A DNA stretch of 64,000 nucleotides from Desulfotalea sp. (GCA_002733995.1 NVXR01000005.1:110437-174436), one strand, 5' to 3'; shown: positions 35,455 through 46,342, numbered from the stretch's first letter. The notes: generated by a model not told the origin, from the letters alone. Numbers and translations are program-made.

Positions 35455-38073
35455 ATGAAAAATGATCAACCTGTAGCTATTTATCGTAAAGACTATTCAC
35501 CTTTTCCGTATCTTGTAGATAGGCTTGACCTCACCTTTCAACTCTATGATGATAAGACGATAGTTAAGGCGAAAACAGTGTATAGGCAGAACACCTCTTT
35601 GGAAAATCCCTCTGCAAAAATTGTATTATTTGGGGAGGATATTGAGCTTTTGTCCATGAGGATAAACGGTGCCACAGTAGCGGCTGAGAACTTTGAAATT
35701 GATGAAAAAGGCTTAGTGCTCAGTAATCTTGAGAGCTCTTTCACCCTTGAGATAGAAACGGTAATCTATCCGCAAAAAAACAGTTCACTTGAGGGGCTTT
35801 ATCGCTCCAGCGGTAATTATTGTACCCAGTGTGAAGCGGAAGGTTTTCGAAAGATAACCTATTATGCAGATCGGCCAGATGTGTTAACCATCTTTACCAC
35901 CAGGATTGAAGCCGATAAAAAACAGTGCCCTGTTATGCTTTCAAATGGGAATTTGCTTGAAACGGGAGAGCTGATTGGTGATCGCCATTTTGCCGTGTGG
36001 GAAGATCCGTTCGCTAAACCGTGTTATCTTTTTGCCCTAGTAGCAGGGCAGCTTGTCAGTCTTAACGATCAGTTTACCACCAAATCCGGACGGAAGGTTG
36101 ATCTTAAGATTTATGTAGAAGAGAGAAATAAAGACAAGTGTGGCCATGCAATGGAGTCGCTCAAAAAGTCCATGCGTTGGGATGAAGATGTGTATGGTCT
36201 TGAGTATGACCTTGATATTTTTATGATTGTTGCCGTTGATGATTTTAATATGGGGGCAATGGAAAATAAAGGTCTTAATGTTTTTAATTCAAAATATGTT
36301 CTTTCGACTCCTGAAAGTGCTACAGATACAGACTATCTGGGTATTGAAGGTGTCATCGGGCATGAATATTTTCATAACTGGACAGGCAACAGGGTTACCT
36401 GTAGAGATTGGTTTCAGCTAAGTCTTAAAGAAGGTCTGACCGTTTTCCGGGATCAGGAGTTTTCTTCTGACATGAATTCCAGAGCTGTGCAAAGAATTGA
36501 TGACGTTCGGTTGCTTAGAAATGTGCAGTTTAAAGAAGACGGTGGCCCAATGGCACATCCGGTTCGTCCCGACAGTTTTGTCGAGATTAACAATTTCTAT
36601 ACCTCTACTATATATAATAAGGGTGCTGAAGTTATTAGGATGATGCATACCTTGCTTGGCGCAGCTGCCTTTCGCCAAGGAATGGATCTTTATTTTAAAA
36701 GACATGATGGGCAGGCTGTCACCTGTGATGATTTTGTAGTTGCCATGGAAGATGCCTCGGGGGTCGATCTGCTACAGTTCAGGAATTGGTATAGTCAGGC
36801 GGGCACGCCTACCTTAACGGTGCAAACCGAGTGGCTTGAAGATCTTGCAGAATATAAAATTACTATAGAGCAGAGTTGTAAGCCGACGCCGGGCCAGGAG
36901 ACAAAGTTACCATTCCATATACCCATCAAAATCGGCCTGTTGGCAGAGGATGGAGAAAATATTTCTCAACCGACACTCCTTGAATTAAAGCAAGAAAAGG
37001 AAGTGTTTACCTTTAAAAATATTACACGGCGACCTGTACTCTCTTTTCTTCGGGATTTTTCTGCTCCGGTTAGGGTAGAGCCTTTCCAGGATAAAGATGA
37101 TCTTGCATTTCTCATGGCCAATGATGCAAATCTTTTTAATCGCTGGGACTGTGCCAATCAACTATCGACGAAGGTCATTCTTGCCGTAGTTGCCCAGTTG
37201 CAACAAGGTGAAGAACCTTGTGTTGAGGAGCGGTATCTCGACGCGGTTGAGAAGGCCTTTGCAGCTGAAATGCACGATAAGGATCTTGTCGCTCTTGCCT
37301 TACAGCTCCCAACAGAAACTACACTGGTTCAAGAGATGGATGTAATTTATCCCCAGTATCTGCATGATGCCAGGATGTTTGTAAAAACAAGTATAGCACG
37401 GCGATGTAAAGACGTATTGCTCAGGCTCTATCATGGGAATAGTTCAAGGCAGGCGTATAGTATAACACCTGAAGAGAAGGGGCAGCGTAGTCTTAAGAAC
37501 CTCTGTCTCTCCTATCTCATGGCCCTTGAGCCTGTGGATGAAGAGGTCATTTCTCTGTGTGTGTCCCAGTTCAACAATGCCACTAATATGACGGATTCTA
37601 TCGCAGCTGTTTCTCTTTTAGCCAGTGTCGATACAAAATTTCGCGCACAGGTGATAGATGATTTCTATGAAAAATGGAAGGATGATACGCTGGTGCTGGA
37701 TAAATGGTTTGCCCTGCAGGCGTTGTCCGAGTTACCGGGGGTTATGGATGATGTGCGTGCTCTGATGGGACATTCTGCCTTTACGATTAAAAACCCAAAT
37801 AAGGTAAGGGCCTTAGTGGGGGCTTTTTGTAGCGGTAACCATGTCCGGTTTCACAGTGAGAACGGTGAGGGATACAGATTCTTAAGCACTCAAATTATAG
37901 CTCTAAATAAGATAAACCCCCAGATAGCAGCTCGTCTGCTCTCTCCAATGATCGGCTGGAAGCGGTATGAACCAAAGTTGCGGGAACTCATGAACAGAGA
38001 GCTAAATCGAATTTTGGAGCAAAAGGATCTCTCCCAGGATGTGCATGAGGTCGTAAAAACAGCACTAGCGTAG
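35455..38073 (+). CDS. pepN: Aminopeptidase N (M1 family)
   Basis: 872 residues, the normal size for the bacterial PepN subfamily. Zinc metallopeptidase releasing N-terminal residues from peptides in the cytoplasm. The substrate N-terminus anchor GAMENKGLN (near 265) and the HEYFHNW zinc motif with the distal glutamate in LKEGLTVFRD are visible. The C-terminal half is the helical PepN domain. It stands alone, divergent from dapL. Confidence 0.95.
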   Translation: MKNDQPVAIYRKDYSPFPYLVDRLDLTFQLYDDKTIVKAKTVYRQNTSLENPSAKIVLFGEDIELLSMRINGATVAAENFEIDEKGLVLSNLESSFTLEIETVIYPQKNSSLEGLYRSSGNYCTQCEAEGFRKITYYADRPDVLTIFTTRIEADKKQCPVMLSNGNLLETGELIGDRHFAVWEDPFAKPCYLFALVAGQLVSLNDQFTTKSGRKVDLKIYVEERNKDKCGHAMESLKKSMRWDEDVYGLEYDLDIFMIVAVDDFNMGAMENKGLNVFNSKYVLSTPESATDTDYLGIEGVIGHEYFHNWTGNRVTCRDWFQLSLKEGLTVFRDQEFSSDMNSRAVQRIDDVRLLRNVQFKEDGGPMAHPVRPDSFVEINNFYTSTIYNKGAEVIRMMHTLLGAAAFRQGMDLYFKRHDGQAVTCDDFVVAMEDASGVDLLQFRNWYSQAGTPTLTVQTEWLEDLAEYKITIEQSCKPTPGQETKLPFHIPIKIGLLAEDGENISQPTLLELKQEKEVFTFKNITRRPVLSFLRDFSAPVRVEPFQDKDDLAFLMANDANLFNRWDCANQLSTKVILAVVAQLQQGEEPCVEERYLDAVEKAFAAEMHDKDLVALALQLPTETTLVQEMDVIYPQYLHDARMFVKTSIARRCKDVLLRLYHGNSSRQAYSITPEEKGQRSLKNLCLSYLMALEPVDEEVISLCVSQFNNATNMTDSIAAVSLLASVDTKFRAQVIDDFYEKWKDDTLVLDKWFALQALSELPGVMDDVRALMGHSAFTIKNPNKVRALVGAFCSGNHVRFHSENGEGYRFLSTQIIALNKINPQIAARLLSPMIGWKRYEPKLRELMNRELNRILEQKDLSQDVHEVVKTALA

Positions 38074-38139
38074 GTTGGTATTGGTTACTTGTCCCACTCA
38101 CCTGCTGGTCTTAGCGGTTTATTACCATGTTTCTGGGGG

Positions 38140-38424
38140 CTAGATTCTCTTGTGACAAAATAAGCACCTGTATTTCGGTGGATGCCCTTCTTGTAGAGGG
38201 GCATCCCCGGAAGGTCCATGGCAGTCAAGGCAGGTTGTTTCGGCCTCTTTTTTACTTTTTATAAGGTGAAAAGGGGCATGTATTTCATCTTGGGGGAGGA
38301 ATGAGGTCGTTTCATCCGGGGCTTCGAGTAAAAAAATCAATAGGCCAACGCATACAAACGCAAAGATGATATTAAGTAGCCATGTTTTTTTTTTTTGTCT
38401 ATGTGATTGCATGCAGTTGCTCAT
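38140..38424 (-). CDS. Membrane-anchored dihaem c-type protein
   Basis: 94 residues. One hydrophobic segment (about residues 14-33) that can be a signal anchor, then a short periplasmic part with two CxxCH haem-binding motifs, CLDCH near residue 64 and CLFCH near the C-terminus. Small multihaem electron carriers of this kind are frequent in sulfate reducers. It lies nine bases downstream of a flavoprotein gene on the same strand, so the two may be co-expressed. Its redox partner is unknown. Confidence 0.72.
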   Translation of the reverse strand: MSNCMQSHRQKKKTWLLNIIFAFVCVGLLIFLLEAPDETTSFLPQDEIHAPFHLIKSKKEAETTCLDCHGPSGDAPLQEGHPPKYRCLFCHKRI

Positions 38425-38433
38425 AAAATTGGG

Positions 38434-39465
38434 TTAATGTGCCATTTCAGCAGAACGAAAGTCAATTATATTTTTCTTTAATCCATAACAGATTAGTTCG
38501 GAAAGGCAAGTTGAAATTACGGGGTGGGTGCGGGCGATCTTGGCTATTACCCTGTGGGTGCGATGATTTTGCAGAAGATTTTTATAATCGTCTTTAGCAT
38601 CCATTATATCGCAAATTTCAGAGCCGATAGTTTCCCCTGAGATTATTGCAGGATATATTCCTTCCCCCGTTAGAGCAGAGGCTAGTCCTGCCGCATCCCC
38701 TATGAGATAGATATTATTAAAGCGGTATCCCTTGTAGTCGTAATTGATCCTCTCGGCGGTAAGTGGGGATTCGGCAAGGTTGATCTTATTATTACGAGCC
38801 CATATATGTAGTGATTTTTTAAGAAACGTGGCGCTAACCGATTTTGCATCCGCGTAGGCACCGATCGAAGCTCTCTCGCTGTGGGGAAATATCCATGAAT
38901 AGCCGCTGCCAAACAAACTACTGTTGAGATGCCACTGCATTGTCGGGAAGTGGCCCTCGACCATATAGTTTATACCAACGCCAAAATCGGTTACGGGAAT
39001 ATGCAGGTATTTTCGTACCGTGGATGAGGAGCCGTCGGCACCAACAAGAATGCCGTATTTAACTTGTTCGGATTGACCTGATTCGCGGTTGAGGATGGTG
39101 ATGGTGTTGTCTGTAATCGATGTGACCTGGCAGTTTGAACGAACTATTGCTCCAACTTCAAGGGCGTTTTTTAACATTAACTGCCCTAGGGTCACACGGT
39201 TTACAGTGGCGATAATAGGGTTAACATCTGTAACAGAAAAACTCTGGTTTTTACTGTAAATATGCTGAGTTTTAAAGCGTCTCTCAGAGATGTCTTTAAG
39301 CTTGGAAATAAGACCGTTCCAGGTGATTCCGCCAGCACATATCTTTTGGCCTATTAATTTTTTGCGCTCAAGCACAAGGGTACTTGCCCCGGATCTTGCC
39401 GTGACTTCAGCGCATGAAAGACCTGCTGGACCGGCTCCTACAATAATGACATCATAAAACAACAT
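38434..39465 (-). CDS. Geranylgeranyl-reductase-family flavoprotein
   Basis: 343 residues, FAD-dependent. The dinucleotide fold VGAGPAGLSCAEVTARSG at the start, the VGADGSSSTVRKYL motif near 140 and the GDAAGLASALTGEGIYPAI motif near 265 place it in the geranylgeranyl reductase / digeranylgeranylglycerophospholipid reductase family. In bacteria such enzymes may saturate isoprenoid side chains, for instance of menaquinone; that substrate is an inference. It precedes the small dihaem gene and is separated from the sdh operon by a terminator. Confidence 0.82.
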   Translation of the reverse strand: MLFYDVIIVGAGPAGLSCAEVTARSGASTLVLERKKLIGQKICAGGITWNGLISKLKDISERRFKTQHIYSKNQSFSVTDVNPIIATVNRVTLGQLMLKNALEVGAIVRSNCQVTSITDNTITILNRESGQSEQVKYGILVGADGSSSTVRKYLHIPVTDFGVGINYMVEGHFPTMQWHLNSSLFGSGYSWIFPHSERASIGAYADAKSVSATFLKKSLHIWARNNKINLAESPLTAERINYDYKGYRFNNIYLIGDAAGLASALTGEGIYPAIISGETIGSEICDIMDAKDDYKNLLQNHRTHRVIAKIARTHPVISTCLSELICYGLKKNIIDFRSAEMAH

Positions 39466-39501
39466 TGGAAGTTTCTTTTGAAAATAGTAGTGGTTATAGA
39501 A

Positions 39502-39540
39502 TAAAAAAACCTGCTCCCTGTAAATAAAAACAGGGGCAGG
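39502..39540 (-). terminator. Intrinsic terminator of the sdh/frd operon
   Basis: On the minus strand, CCTGCCCCTGT pairs imperfectly with ACAGGGAGCAGG and is followed by TTTTTTT. It begins 25 bases after the stop of the iron-sulfur subunit gene. Confidence 0.85.
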
Positions 39541-39564
39541 CGGTTACATTTATGCCTGGTGTTT

Positions 39565-40320
39565 CTAGCCTTCTGTCATTGCGGCGAACAGGTATTCTTT
39601 ATTGAGACGTGCAATATTTCGTATTGATATACCCTTTGGACATACTGCCTCACACTCTTTCGCGTTAGTGCAGTTTCCAAATCCTTCCTTGTCCATTTGC
39701 TCAACCATGGCAAGAGCTCGTTGCTTCCTCTCGACCTGTCCCTGGGGAAGAAGGGCCAGTTGAGAGACCTTGGCACTGGTAAATAGCATTGCAGCCCCAT
39801 TGGGACAGCTGGCAACACATGCGCCACAGCCAATACAGGCAGCGGCATCCATTGCTAGTTCTGACTGTTGTGATGGTATTGGGATAGAGTTACCATCTAC
39901 AGTGCCTCCGGTGTTGACCGAGACATAGCCCCCGGACTGGATGATGCGATCTAGGGCGGATCTGTCTATGAGAAGATCCCTTTTAACGGGGTATGCGCGT
40001 GACCTGAATGGTTCTATCACAATTGTATCGCCATCTTTAAAGTGGCGCATATGTAACTGACATAGGGTGACCTCTTTCTCCGGTCCATGTGCTACACCAT
40101 CAATAATGGCACCACACATACCACAAATCCCTTCACGACAATCATGGTCGAATGCAACAGGGTCTTGGCCTTCTTTTGTCAATTTTTCGTTAAGAACGTC
40201 AAGCATCTCTAGAAAAGACATGTCGGTATGTATAGCGTCAAGAGTATACGTCTCCAACTGCCCTAATGCGTCGCTATTTTGTTGTCGCCAAATTTTTAAC
40301 GTTAAGTTAATGCTGCTCAT
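39565..40320 (-). CDS. sdhB: Succinate dehydrogenase / fumarate reductase iron-sulfur subunit
   Basis: 251 residues. It carries the plant-type [2Fe-2S] site ([10 protein letters not shown]) and two C-terminal cluster motifs, [14 protein letters not shown] and [14 protein letters not shown], for the [4Fe-4S] and [3Fe-4S] clusters. It moves electrons between the flavoprotein and the quinone-binding membrane subunit. Last gene of the C-A-B order read from the minus strand; this order with a single large cytochrome b is the b558 type found in Bacteroidetes and delta-type proteobacteria, where it can run in either direction. Confidence 0.95.
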   Translation of the reverse strand: MSSINLTLKIWRQQNSDALGQLETYTLDAIHTDMSFLEMLDVLNEKLTKEGQDPVAFDHDCREGICGMCGAIIDGVAHGPEKEVTLCQLHMRHFKDGDTIVIEPFRSRAYPVKRDLLIDRSALDRIIQSGGYVSVNTGGTVDGNSIPIPSQQSELAMDAAACIGCGACVASCPNGAAMLFTSAKVSQLALLPQGQVERKQRALAMVEQMDKEGFGNCTNAKECEAVCPKGISIRNIARLNKEYLFAAMTEG

Positions 40321-40386
40321 GTTGTTTATACCTTAAGAGTTCAATTTAAAGTCTCTATGCTCAACTCATTACGGGGGTCAGCAACC

Positions 40387-42315
40387 TTACTTATAACTTC
40401 TTTGAGATGGGGTTACATTTTCGAAAGAGAGCGGCTCAATGTGAAGTTTTGGTTCTTCCTGCTGGCCAGCATATTCCCAGACAGAGACATGGGAGTAGTT
40501 CTCATCATCTCTTTTGGCTTCGTTGTCTTCAGTCTGGCTCTCTTCACGCAAGTGACAGCCACAAGATTCTCCACGGGTAAGGGCATCTCTAATCATGATT
40601 TCTGCAAATTCTAAGAAATCAGCAAGCCTTCCTGCTCTTTCAAGTGATTGATTAATCTCTTTGGTGTCACCTGGGATATAAACGTAATCCCAAAACTTTT
40701 GTTTTATGGCCGGGAGTTCTTTGAGGGCTTTTTCAAGATCTTCTTTATTCCTGGCCATTCCGCAGTTGTCCCACATGAGTTTACCTAACTCTTTGTGGAT
40801 CTCGTCAACTGTGAATTTTCCAGCTGGGCCACCTGCACTGTTTTTGAGTAGTTTTGCTATACGATCTTCAACGACCCGCCTGGAATCGATGAAATCCTGC
40901 TCATGTTCACTTACCTTCTCAAGTTTGTTGGTACCAAGATAATGAGCAATTGAGGTCGCAATAACAAAATAGCCATCAGCAAGGCCCTGCATAAGTGCAC
41001 TGGCGCCCAGTCGATTTGCACCATGATCAGAGAAGTTACACTCTCCAATGGCAAAGAGGCCAGGGATATTTGTCATTAAGTCATAATCCACCCAGAGACC
41101 GCCCATTGTGTAGTGAACAGCAGGGTAGATCATCATTGGCTCTTTCATTGGATTACTGTCTGTGATTTTTTCATACATTTGAAAGAGGTTGCCGTATTTT
41201 TTAAATATTGCGGCCTCACCATCCCGATTGATGGCCTCTGCAAAATCAAGATAGACAGCAAGTTGAGTATTTCCAACACCCTTACCTAGGTCACATTGCT
41301 CTTTAGCATTACGGGAAGCAACATCACGGGGAACAAGGTTACCAAAACTTGGGTATTTGTTTTCGAGATAGTAATCTCTTTCATCCTCAGGAATATCAGC
41401 AGGTAGTCTCTTGTCACCTTGTTTTTTAGGCACCCAGACCCGACCATCATTTCTAAGGCTTTCACTCATGAGTGTAAGTTTGGACTGGTAATCACCGTGT
41501 ACAGGGATGCAAGTGGGGTGGATTTGTACAAAAGATGGGTTAGCAAAGCCGGCGCCCTTCTTGTGTGCTCTCCAGGCCGCAGTGACATTAGATGCCATGG
41601 CGTTGGTGGAGAGGAAGTAGACGTTGCCGTAACCGCCAGTTGCCAGGATAACAACATCGGCTACATGGCTTTCTATCTCACCAGTCATAATATTGCGGGT
41701 TGTAATACCACGGGCCCGTCCATCAACCACGACCACATCCATCATTTCCCGGCGGGTGAACATTTCTACACCACCGGCATGAATTTGTCTGGATAGTGCA
41801 CCGTAGGCTCCGAGTAACAACTGTTGACCGGTTTGTCCTCTTGCGTAGAATGTTCTTGAAACCTGAGCCCCACCGAAGGATCGATTGGCGAGGGTTCCAC
41901 CGTATTCACGGGCAAAGGGAACGCCCTGGGCGACACACTGGTCTATTATTTCTGTACTTACCTGGGCCAAGCGGTATACATTGGCCTCTCTTGATCTGAA
42001 ATCACCACCTTTAATGGTGTCGTAAAAGAGACGAAAAACCGAATCACCATCGTTCTGGTAATTTTTAGCGGCATTGATTCCACCCTGGGCTGCGATTGAA
42101 TGGGCCCTTCTTGGACTGTCTTGTATGCAAAAGCTCTTTACCTGGTAACCTTGTTCTGAAAGGGTTGCAGCAGCAGATGCTCCCGCAAGACCCGTTCCTA
42201 CAACTATGGCAGAATATTTTCGACGATTTGCAGGGTTAACAAGTTTGTTAGAGAACCGATGGTTGTCCCATTTTTTTTCCAGAGGGCCGGCTGGTACGCG
42301 TGCATTTAGTTCCAT
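40387..42315 (-). CDS. sdhA: Succinate dehydrogenase / fumarate reductase flavoprotein subunit
   Basis: 642 residues. FAD-binding [13 protein letters not shown] near residue 40, the covalent-FAD histidine in [15 protein letters not shown], an active-site stretch HPTCIPVHG, and [12 protein letters not shown] are visible. It oxidises succinate or reduces fumarate. Its size and the long C-terminal tail fit the b558-type complex, not the E. coli type. Central to succinate-linked metabolism such as the methylmalonyl-CoA route or a reductive/oxidative TCA cycle in sulfate reducers; which direction dominates here is not visible. Confidence 0.95.
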   Translation of the reverse strand: MELNARVPAGPLEKKWDNHRFSNKLVNPANRRKYSAIVVGTGLAGASAAATLSEQGYQVKSFCIQDSPRRAHSIAAQGGINAAKNYQNDGDSVFRLFYDTIKGGDFRSREANVYRLAQVSTEIIDQCVAQGVPFAREYGGTLANRSFGGAQVSRTFYARGQTGQQLLLGAYGALSRQIHAGGVEMFTRREMMDVVVVDGRARGITTRNIMTGEIESHVADVVILATGGYGNVYFLSTNAMASNVTAAWRAHKKGAGFANPSFVQIHPTCIPVHGDYQSKLTLMSESLRNDGRVWVPKKQGDKRLPADIPEDERDYYLENKYPSFGNLVPRDVASRNAKEQCDLGKGVGNTQLAVYLDFAEAINRDGEAAIFKKYGNLFQMYEKITDSNPMKEPMMIYPAVHYTMGGLWVDYDLMTNIPGLFAIGECNFSDHGANRLGASALMQGLADGYFVIATSIAHYLGTNKLEKVSEHEQDFIDSRRVVEDRIAKLLKNSAGGPAGKFTVDEIHKELGKLMWDNCGMARNKEDLEKALKELPAIKQKFWDYVYIPGDTKEINQSLERAGRLADFLEFAEIMIRDALTRGESCGCHLREESQTEDNEAKRDDENYSHVSVWEYAGQQEEPKLHIEPLSFENVTPSQRSYK

Positions 42316-42391
42316 ATTTAAAAACCTTAGCTAGTTTCTATGTAATATTCTTTCTGTAGTTATCTTAAATTTCGACAAAAGCTTCGTGCTA

Positions 42392-43039
42392 TTAATAGTT
42401 CGCGCCAAGACCTGTCATAAAATAAAGAGCAACTCCACCAAAAATTAACAGAAAAAACAGCGGAATTCCTAGGGTCAACCTGGAAATTAACGTATTGTAT
42501 CGGGGGTGATTGATTCCAAACGTTTGCAACATACTCCAGAAGCCGTGGCTTAAATGGATGGTAAGTGCAATAAAGGCAATTACATAAAACAATGAGTAAA
42601 AAAAGTTACTGAGTAAATTTTTGACTGTTACAGAAATATCGACATGCTTTGGAGAGAAGGTAAAGCCAAATATATGTACAGAGAGGAAGAGCAGAACGAC
42701 GAGCCCTGTGTAGGGCATGGTTTCCGATGCAAATGAATTTTTGACGACTCGTTTTGTGATGATATACCGGGAAGTGCTGACTTGACGATTTTCCCAGAAG
42801 AGGTAGAGACCTACAGCAACATGACAAAGAACTAGAACCAGAAGAGAAATACTGAAAATAAGGACTATCAGTGGATGGCTGTGAAGCTCATCGGCATAGC
42901 CTTGGAAAACATCGCTACTCATAAAAATAGTAGCATTGCCTGCAGCATGGGTCATTAAAAATAAAACTAACAGCAACCCTGAGGTCGCCATTATAAGTTT
43001 CTTGCCTATTGAAGAGCTGAGTAACCTGACAAACCACAT
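42392..43039 (-). CDS. sdhC: Succinate dehydrogenase cytochrome b558-type membrane subunit
   Basis: 215 residues with five hydrophobic segments. The single membrane anchor of the b558-type complex, with haem-ligand histidines expected in HAAGNATIF, HVAVGLYLF, SVHIFGF and HLSHGFWSM. First gene of the operon (minus strand), followed by the flavoprotein and iron-sulfur subunits. It starts with SSIGKKLIMATSGLLL, the usual family beginning. Confidence 0.93.
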   Translation of the reverse strand: MWFVRLLSSSIGKKLIMATSGLLLVLFLMTHAAGNATIFMSSDVFQGYADELHSHPLIVLIFSISLLVLVLCHVAVGLYLFWENRQVSTSRYIITKRVVKNSFASETMPYTGLVVLLFLSVHIFGFTFSPKHVDISVTVKNLLSNFFYSLFYVIAFIALTIHLSHGFWSMLQTFGINHPRYNTLISRLTLGIPLFFLLIFGGVALYFMTGLGANY

Positions 43040-43224
43040 AAGTACACCTCGGTGAAGAATTATGAGTTGATGTTATTTTGAAACCTGCGCTGATAATATA
43101 GATAATTATCAAAAAGAAAAGCAAAAAATTTGGTTTTTTACTAATACTGGTTTCTTTTGCCTTAATTCGCGAAAAATCAGGAGAAGTGTGCGGTATTTAA
43201 CGTATTAATATTAAAGGAAATAAT

Positions 43225-43890
43225 TTGGACATTAAAATCACATCAATAATCTTTGACCTTGACGGAACTCTTCTTGATACAATTGACGACCTTGCAGATA
43301 GCACGAATCAGGTCCTGCAAGGCTTTAATTTTCCTGTGCATTCTGTGCAAAGTTACAAGCTGTTTGTGGGTAATGGCTTAAGGACGTTAATTGAAAGAGC
43401 GGTACCTGTGGGGACAGCTGTAGAAACTGTTGATACCTGCTGCGTTGAATTTGAGAGAATATATGCTCAACAGTGGAAGAGTAAGTGTTCGCTATATACA
43501 GGAATTAATGATATGTTGGCTGCACTGCAGAAACGGGGCATACCTCTTGCGATTCTTTCAAACAAACCACACCAATTCACCCAACTTTTTGTGGAAGAGT
43601 TTTTCCCCCGTGGCTTGTTTCGATATGCCTTTGGTCAACGGCAAGGGTTCCCCAAAAAACCACATCCTGCTGGGGCTGTGGAAATAGCAAATCTATTACA
43701 AATGAATACAGAAAATATTCTGTTTGTAGGTGATTCAGATGTAGATATACAAACAGGAAAAAATGCCGGTATGAAAACTGCCGCTGTGAGTTGGGGGTTT
43801 CGCCCCGTTGAAGAATTGCTGGAAAATAATCCAGATATATTAATTAACCATCCATTAGATCTATTAGACAATGCCATATTTACCTATTGA
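43225..43890 (+). CDS. HAD-family hydrolase, phosphoglycolate-phosphatase-like
   Basis: 221 residues. HAD fold with the nucleophile motif DLDGTLLDT, motif II SNKP, and motif IV GDSDVDIQTGKNAG. The cap domain and length match Gph/PGP phosphatases. Start is TTG at 43225 behind AAAGGAAA. It overlaps the following DUF445 gene by 20 bases. Confidence 0.85.
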   Translation: MDIKITSIIFDLDGTLLDTIDDLADSTNQVLQGFNFPVHSVQSYKLFVGNGLRTLIERAVPVGTAVETVDTCCVEFERIYAQQWKSKCSLYTGINDMLAALQKRGIPLAILSNKPHQFTQLFVEEFFPRGLFRYAFGQRQGFPKKPHPAGAVEIANLLQMNTENILFVGDSDVDIQTGKNAGMKTAAVSWGFRPVEELLENNPDILINHPLDLLDNAIFTY

Positions 43891-45484
43891 AGCACTTGCG
43901 TATACTAAATATATAGCTCCTCCTCTTCTTGGTGCCTTTATAGGCTATCTCACCAATAGGGTTGCAATTAAAATGCTGTTCAGGCCTCTGCATCCATGGA
44001 GGATTGCAGGTATCCGTGTGCCAATGACACCTGGGGTTATTCCTGCAAAGAGGGCTGATCTTGCTGTAAATATGGGCGAGCTTGTCGGTGACCACCTTTT
44101 GACCAGTGACGAGATCGGCAAGGGGCTGCAACAGGAGGTTTTTCAGGACCATCTCTACACCCTTATTGATGGCAGGGTAAAGGGGCTTCTGGAAACGGAT
44201 CTTGGTAATATCAGAGAGATAGTTCCGCAAAAGTTCAAAGCCTATCTTGAAATGGGCTCTAGAGCTGTTACCTATCAGCTCAAAGGTCAACTGCGATCAT
44301 TCATTGATTCAGAGCGGTTCGAAAAGATTATTGGTGAAGCGGTAAGCGATCGGCTTGAGATTTTTCTTGATAAAGAAATAGGTCTTATTCTACCAGTTGA
44401 TAAGAGAGACATTGCCTACAATTTCATTGAAGAGAACATTGCAAGAATGTTTGACAGTGGTCCAATGGAGCAGTGGGTGGAGGATTTCGTCCATGAAAAG
44501 GTTTATGCCGTATTGCAACAGGAAAAATCTCTGGCCCAGGTTATGCCGCCATCTGTACAGGTTTTGCTGCTTGACACTATTGAGAAGCAAATCCCTACAT
44601 TTCTGCAGAAGCTTGGTTCAATTGTAAGTGAACCATCTGTTCGGGATAAGGTCGTTGCTGGTGCCTGCGCCGGTGTCGAGAAGTTTATCGAATCCCTCGG
44701 GTCGATGGCGGATATGGTGCGCGGTTTTATGCGTATGGAAACCGTTGAAGAAAAGATAAGAGAATATCTTGAAGAAAAAAATGACGATATCGTTGCCTGG
44801 TTGCAGTCCGAGGAAGTGCAGGAGAGAGTTGTTGTTATTTTGCGTGAGAGAAGTCAAGACTTTATCAATAAACCGATCGTTGAGTGGGTAAAAGCAGAAG
44901 ATGAAGATGTTGTCCATGAATTTTGCGGTCAAATGACGGAGCAGATATTGCTGCTTATACGCGGCAAAGAGGTCTCATCTGTCCTGTCTTCAATGATTAA
45001 AGCCAATGTTGAAAACCATATTGAGTCAGGTGGGCTTCAAACAGGTGTTGTCTTAGATAAGTTGGTTGGTGGTGAAAGTGCCGCCCATGCTCAAAAATGG
45101 CTTATCAATGAAATTCGGGTACTGTTACAATCTGAAAACACCAAGTTTACCATAGATGCGATGTTCGATTCATTGGCTGGAGGCTTACTCAATAAGCGAC
45201 TTGGAAGGCTAGGTAACTATATACCTGCTGGGGTAAGAGAGGGTGTGTCGAAGTCCTTTCAAAAAGCGGCTTCCGGGGTGCTCGCTTCTGAAGTACCGGG
45301 TCTTGTGCAATCACTTAATATAAAAAAGATAGTTATTGAAAGAGTTAATTCGCTTGATTTATTAAGGCTGGAGCGGCTTTTACTGTCAATAATGGAAGAA
45401 CAGTTTAAGTATATTAATCTGTTTGGTGCATTGCTAGGCTTTGGGATAGGTTGTTTGAATGTCATCTTTTTGTATGGCGGCTGA
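43871..45484 (+). CDS. DUF445 family membrane protein
   Basis: 537 residues. An N-terminal hydrophobic segment with GAFIGYLTNRVAIKMLFRPLHP, the hallmark of DUF445/YheB proteins, a long helical, charged central region, and a C-terminal hydrophobic helix (FGALLGFGIGCLNVIFLYGG). Function unknown. The start overlaps the phosphatase gene. Confidence 0.85.
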   Translation: MPYLPIEALAYTKYIAPPLLGAFIGYLTNRVAIKMLFRPLHPWRIAGIRVPMTPGVIPAKRADLAVNMGELVGDHLLTSDEIGKGLQQEVFQDHLYTLIDGRVKGLLETDLGNIREIVPQKFKAYLEMGSRAVTYQLKGQLRSFIDSERFEKIIGEAVSDRLEIFLDKEIGLILPVDKRDIAYNFIEENIARMFDSGPMEQWVEDFVHEKVYAVLQQEKSLAQVMPPSVQVLLLDTIEKQIPTFLQKLGSIVSEPSVRDKVVAGACAGVEKFIESLGSMADMVRGFMRMETVEEKIREYLEEKNDDIVAWLQSEEVQERVVVILRERSQDFINKPIVEWVKAEDEDVVHEFCGQMTEQILLLIRGKEVSSVLSSMIKANVENHIESGGLQTGVVLDKLVGGESAAHAQKWLINEIRVLLQSENTKFTIDAMFDSLAGGLLNKRLGRLGNYIPAGVREGVSKSFQKAASGVLASEVPGLVQSLNIKKIVIERVNSLDLLRLERLLLSIMEEQFKYINLFGALLGFGIGCLNVIFLYGG

Positions 45485-45713
45485 TGGGACGACACCTTTT
45501 AGCTTCGTTCGGCTGAAACAACGGGTTTACAGCTGTGTCTGTGTGGCCTCCAGCGGTGAACCTGTATTTCTAGCCACCCATGCTTGAAAAGCTCGTATAC
45601 TGTAGTTATGGACTTAAAATTATCACTTGATACAAGCGTAGAGAGACCGTGGAGCCATTTACTCAGGTTGCTTTTTCGTTTATCGAGGTGAATCCCTGAA
45701 GAGAGAGAATCCT

Positions 45714-46046
45714 ATGAACCTTAATGACCCCTTTGGTCGACTGGAAAGTCGGCATCAGCTCGGTTACGAATCGATGCGTAAGTCAATGCGTACCAATGGT
45801 ATAGATACATCGGAAGCGGCCTTGGAGGTGTTTGGGAAGTCGAAAAAGCGTGGCCTGAAGTACATACTCATAGGAATGGCAATCCTTCTGCTGGTGACCC
45901 TGATACTTCCAAGTGCGCTACCCATCACTTTGAGTCTTGGGGTTGTACTTGTGGTTGTTACCTTTTCATCAATTAACAATGGTAAGCGTTATATTAGACG
46001 CTATATTGAAGAGGATCTCAACCTAAGGGAAAATAGCGATAGTTAG
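45714..46046 (+). CDS. Small hypothetical membrane protein
   Basis: 110 residues. A polar N-terminal half, a basic stretch (KSKKRGLKY) and two closely spaced hydrophobic helices (about 50-85), then a charged tail. No family recognised. GAGAGAGAATCCT precedes the ATG as a purine-rich ribosome binding site. A clear terminator follows. Confidence 0.65.
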   Translation: MNLNDPFGRLESRHQLGYESMRKSMRTNGIDTSEAALEVFGKSKKRGLKYILIGMAILLLVTLILPSALPITLSLGVVLVVVTFSSINNGKRYIRRYIEEDLNLRENSDS

Positions 46047-46066
46047 CGGCTGTATGTGTTGGAAAG

Positions 46067-46101
46067 GTTGGGGGTTCCCCCAACTCTTCGTTTGTTTTTT
46101 T
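46067..46101 (+). terminator. Intrinsic terminator
   Basis: GTTGGGGG, a TT loop and CCCCCAAC form a perfect 8-bp GC-rich stem, followed by TCTTCGTTTGTTTTTT. It ends the transcript of the small membrane protein and insulates the nif region from upstream. Confidence 0.8.
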
Positions 46102-46342
46102 CTGTGTGAATAATTATTGTAATATCGACTAGATAGTCGGTGTGCTCTAGGGGCTTTGTTTGTTGTTCTGCAGTCATGTCTTGTTGAGAAAGACATCTCT
46201 TTGCGGGAAAGTCCCTGGTCTGTATTTCTTCGGAATGTTGTTTGTGGGGAAGGGGTTAAGAACAGTACATCACTTAGCTCCACTCGTTTGTTTTAAGAGG
46301 AAACGGGCCCTCTTGTCGCAGGTTATTGTATTGCCCTCTCTG

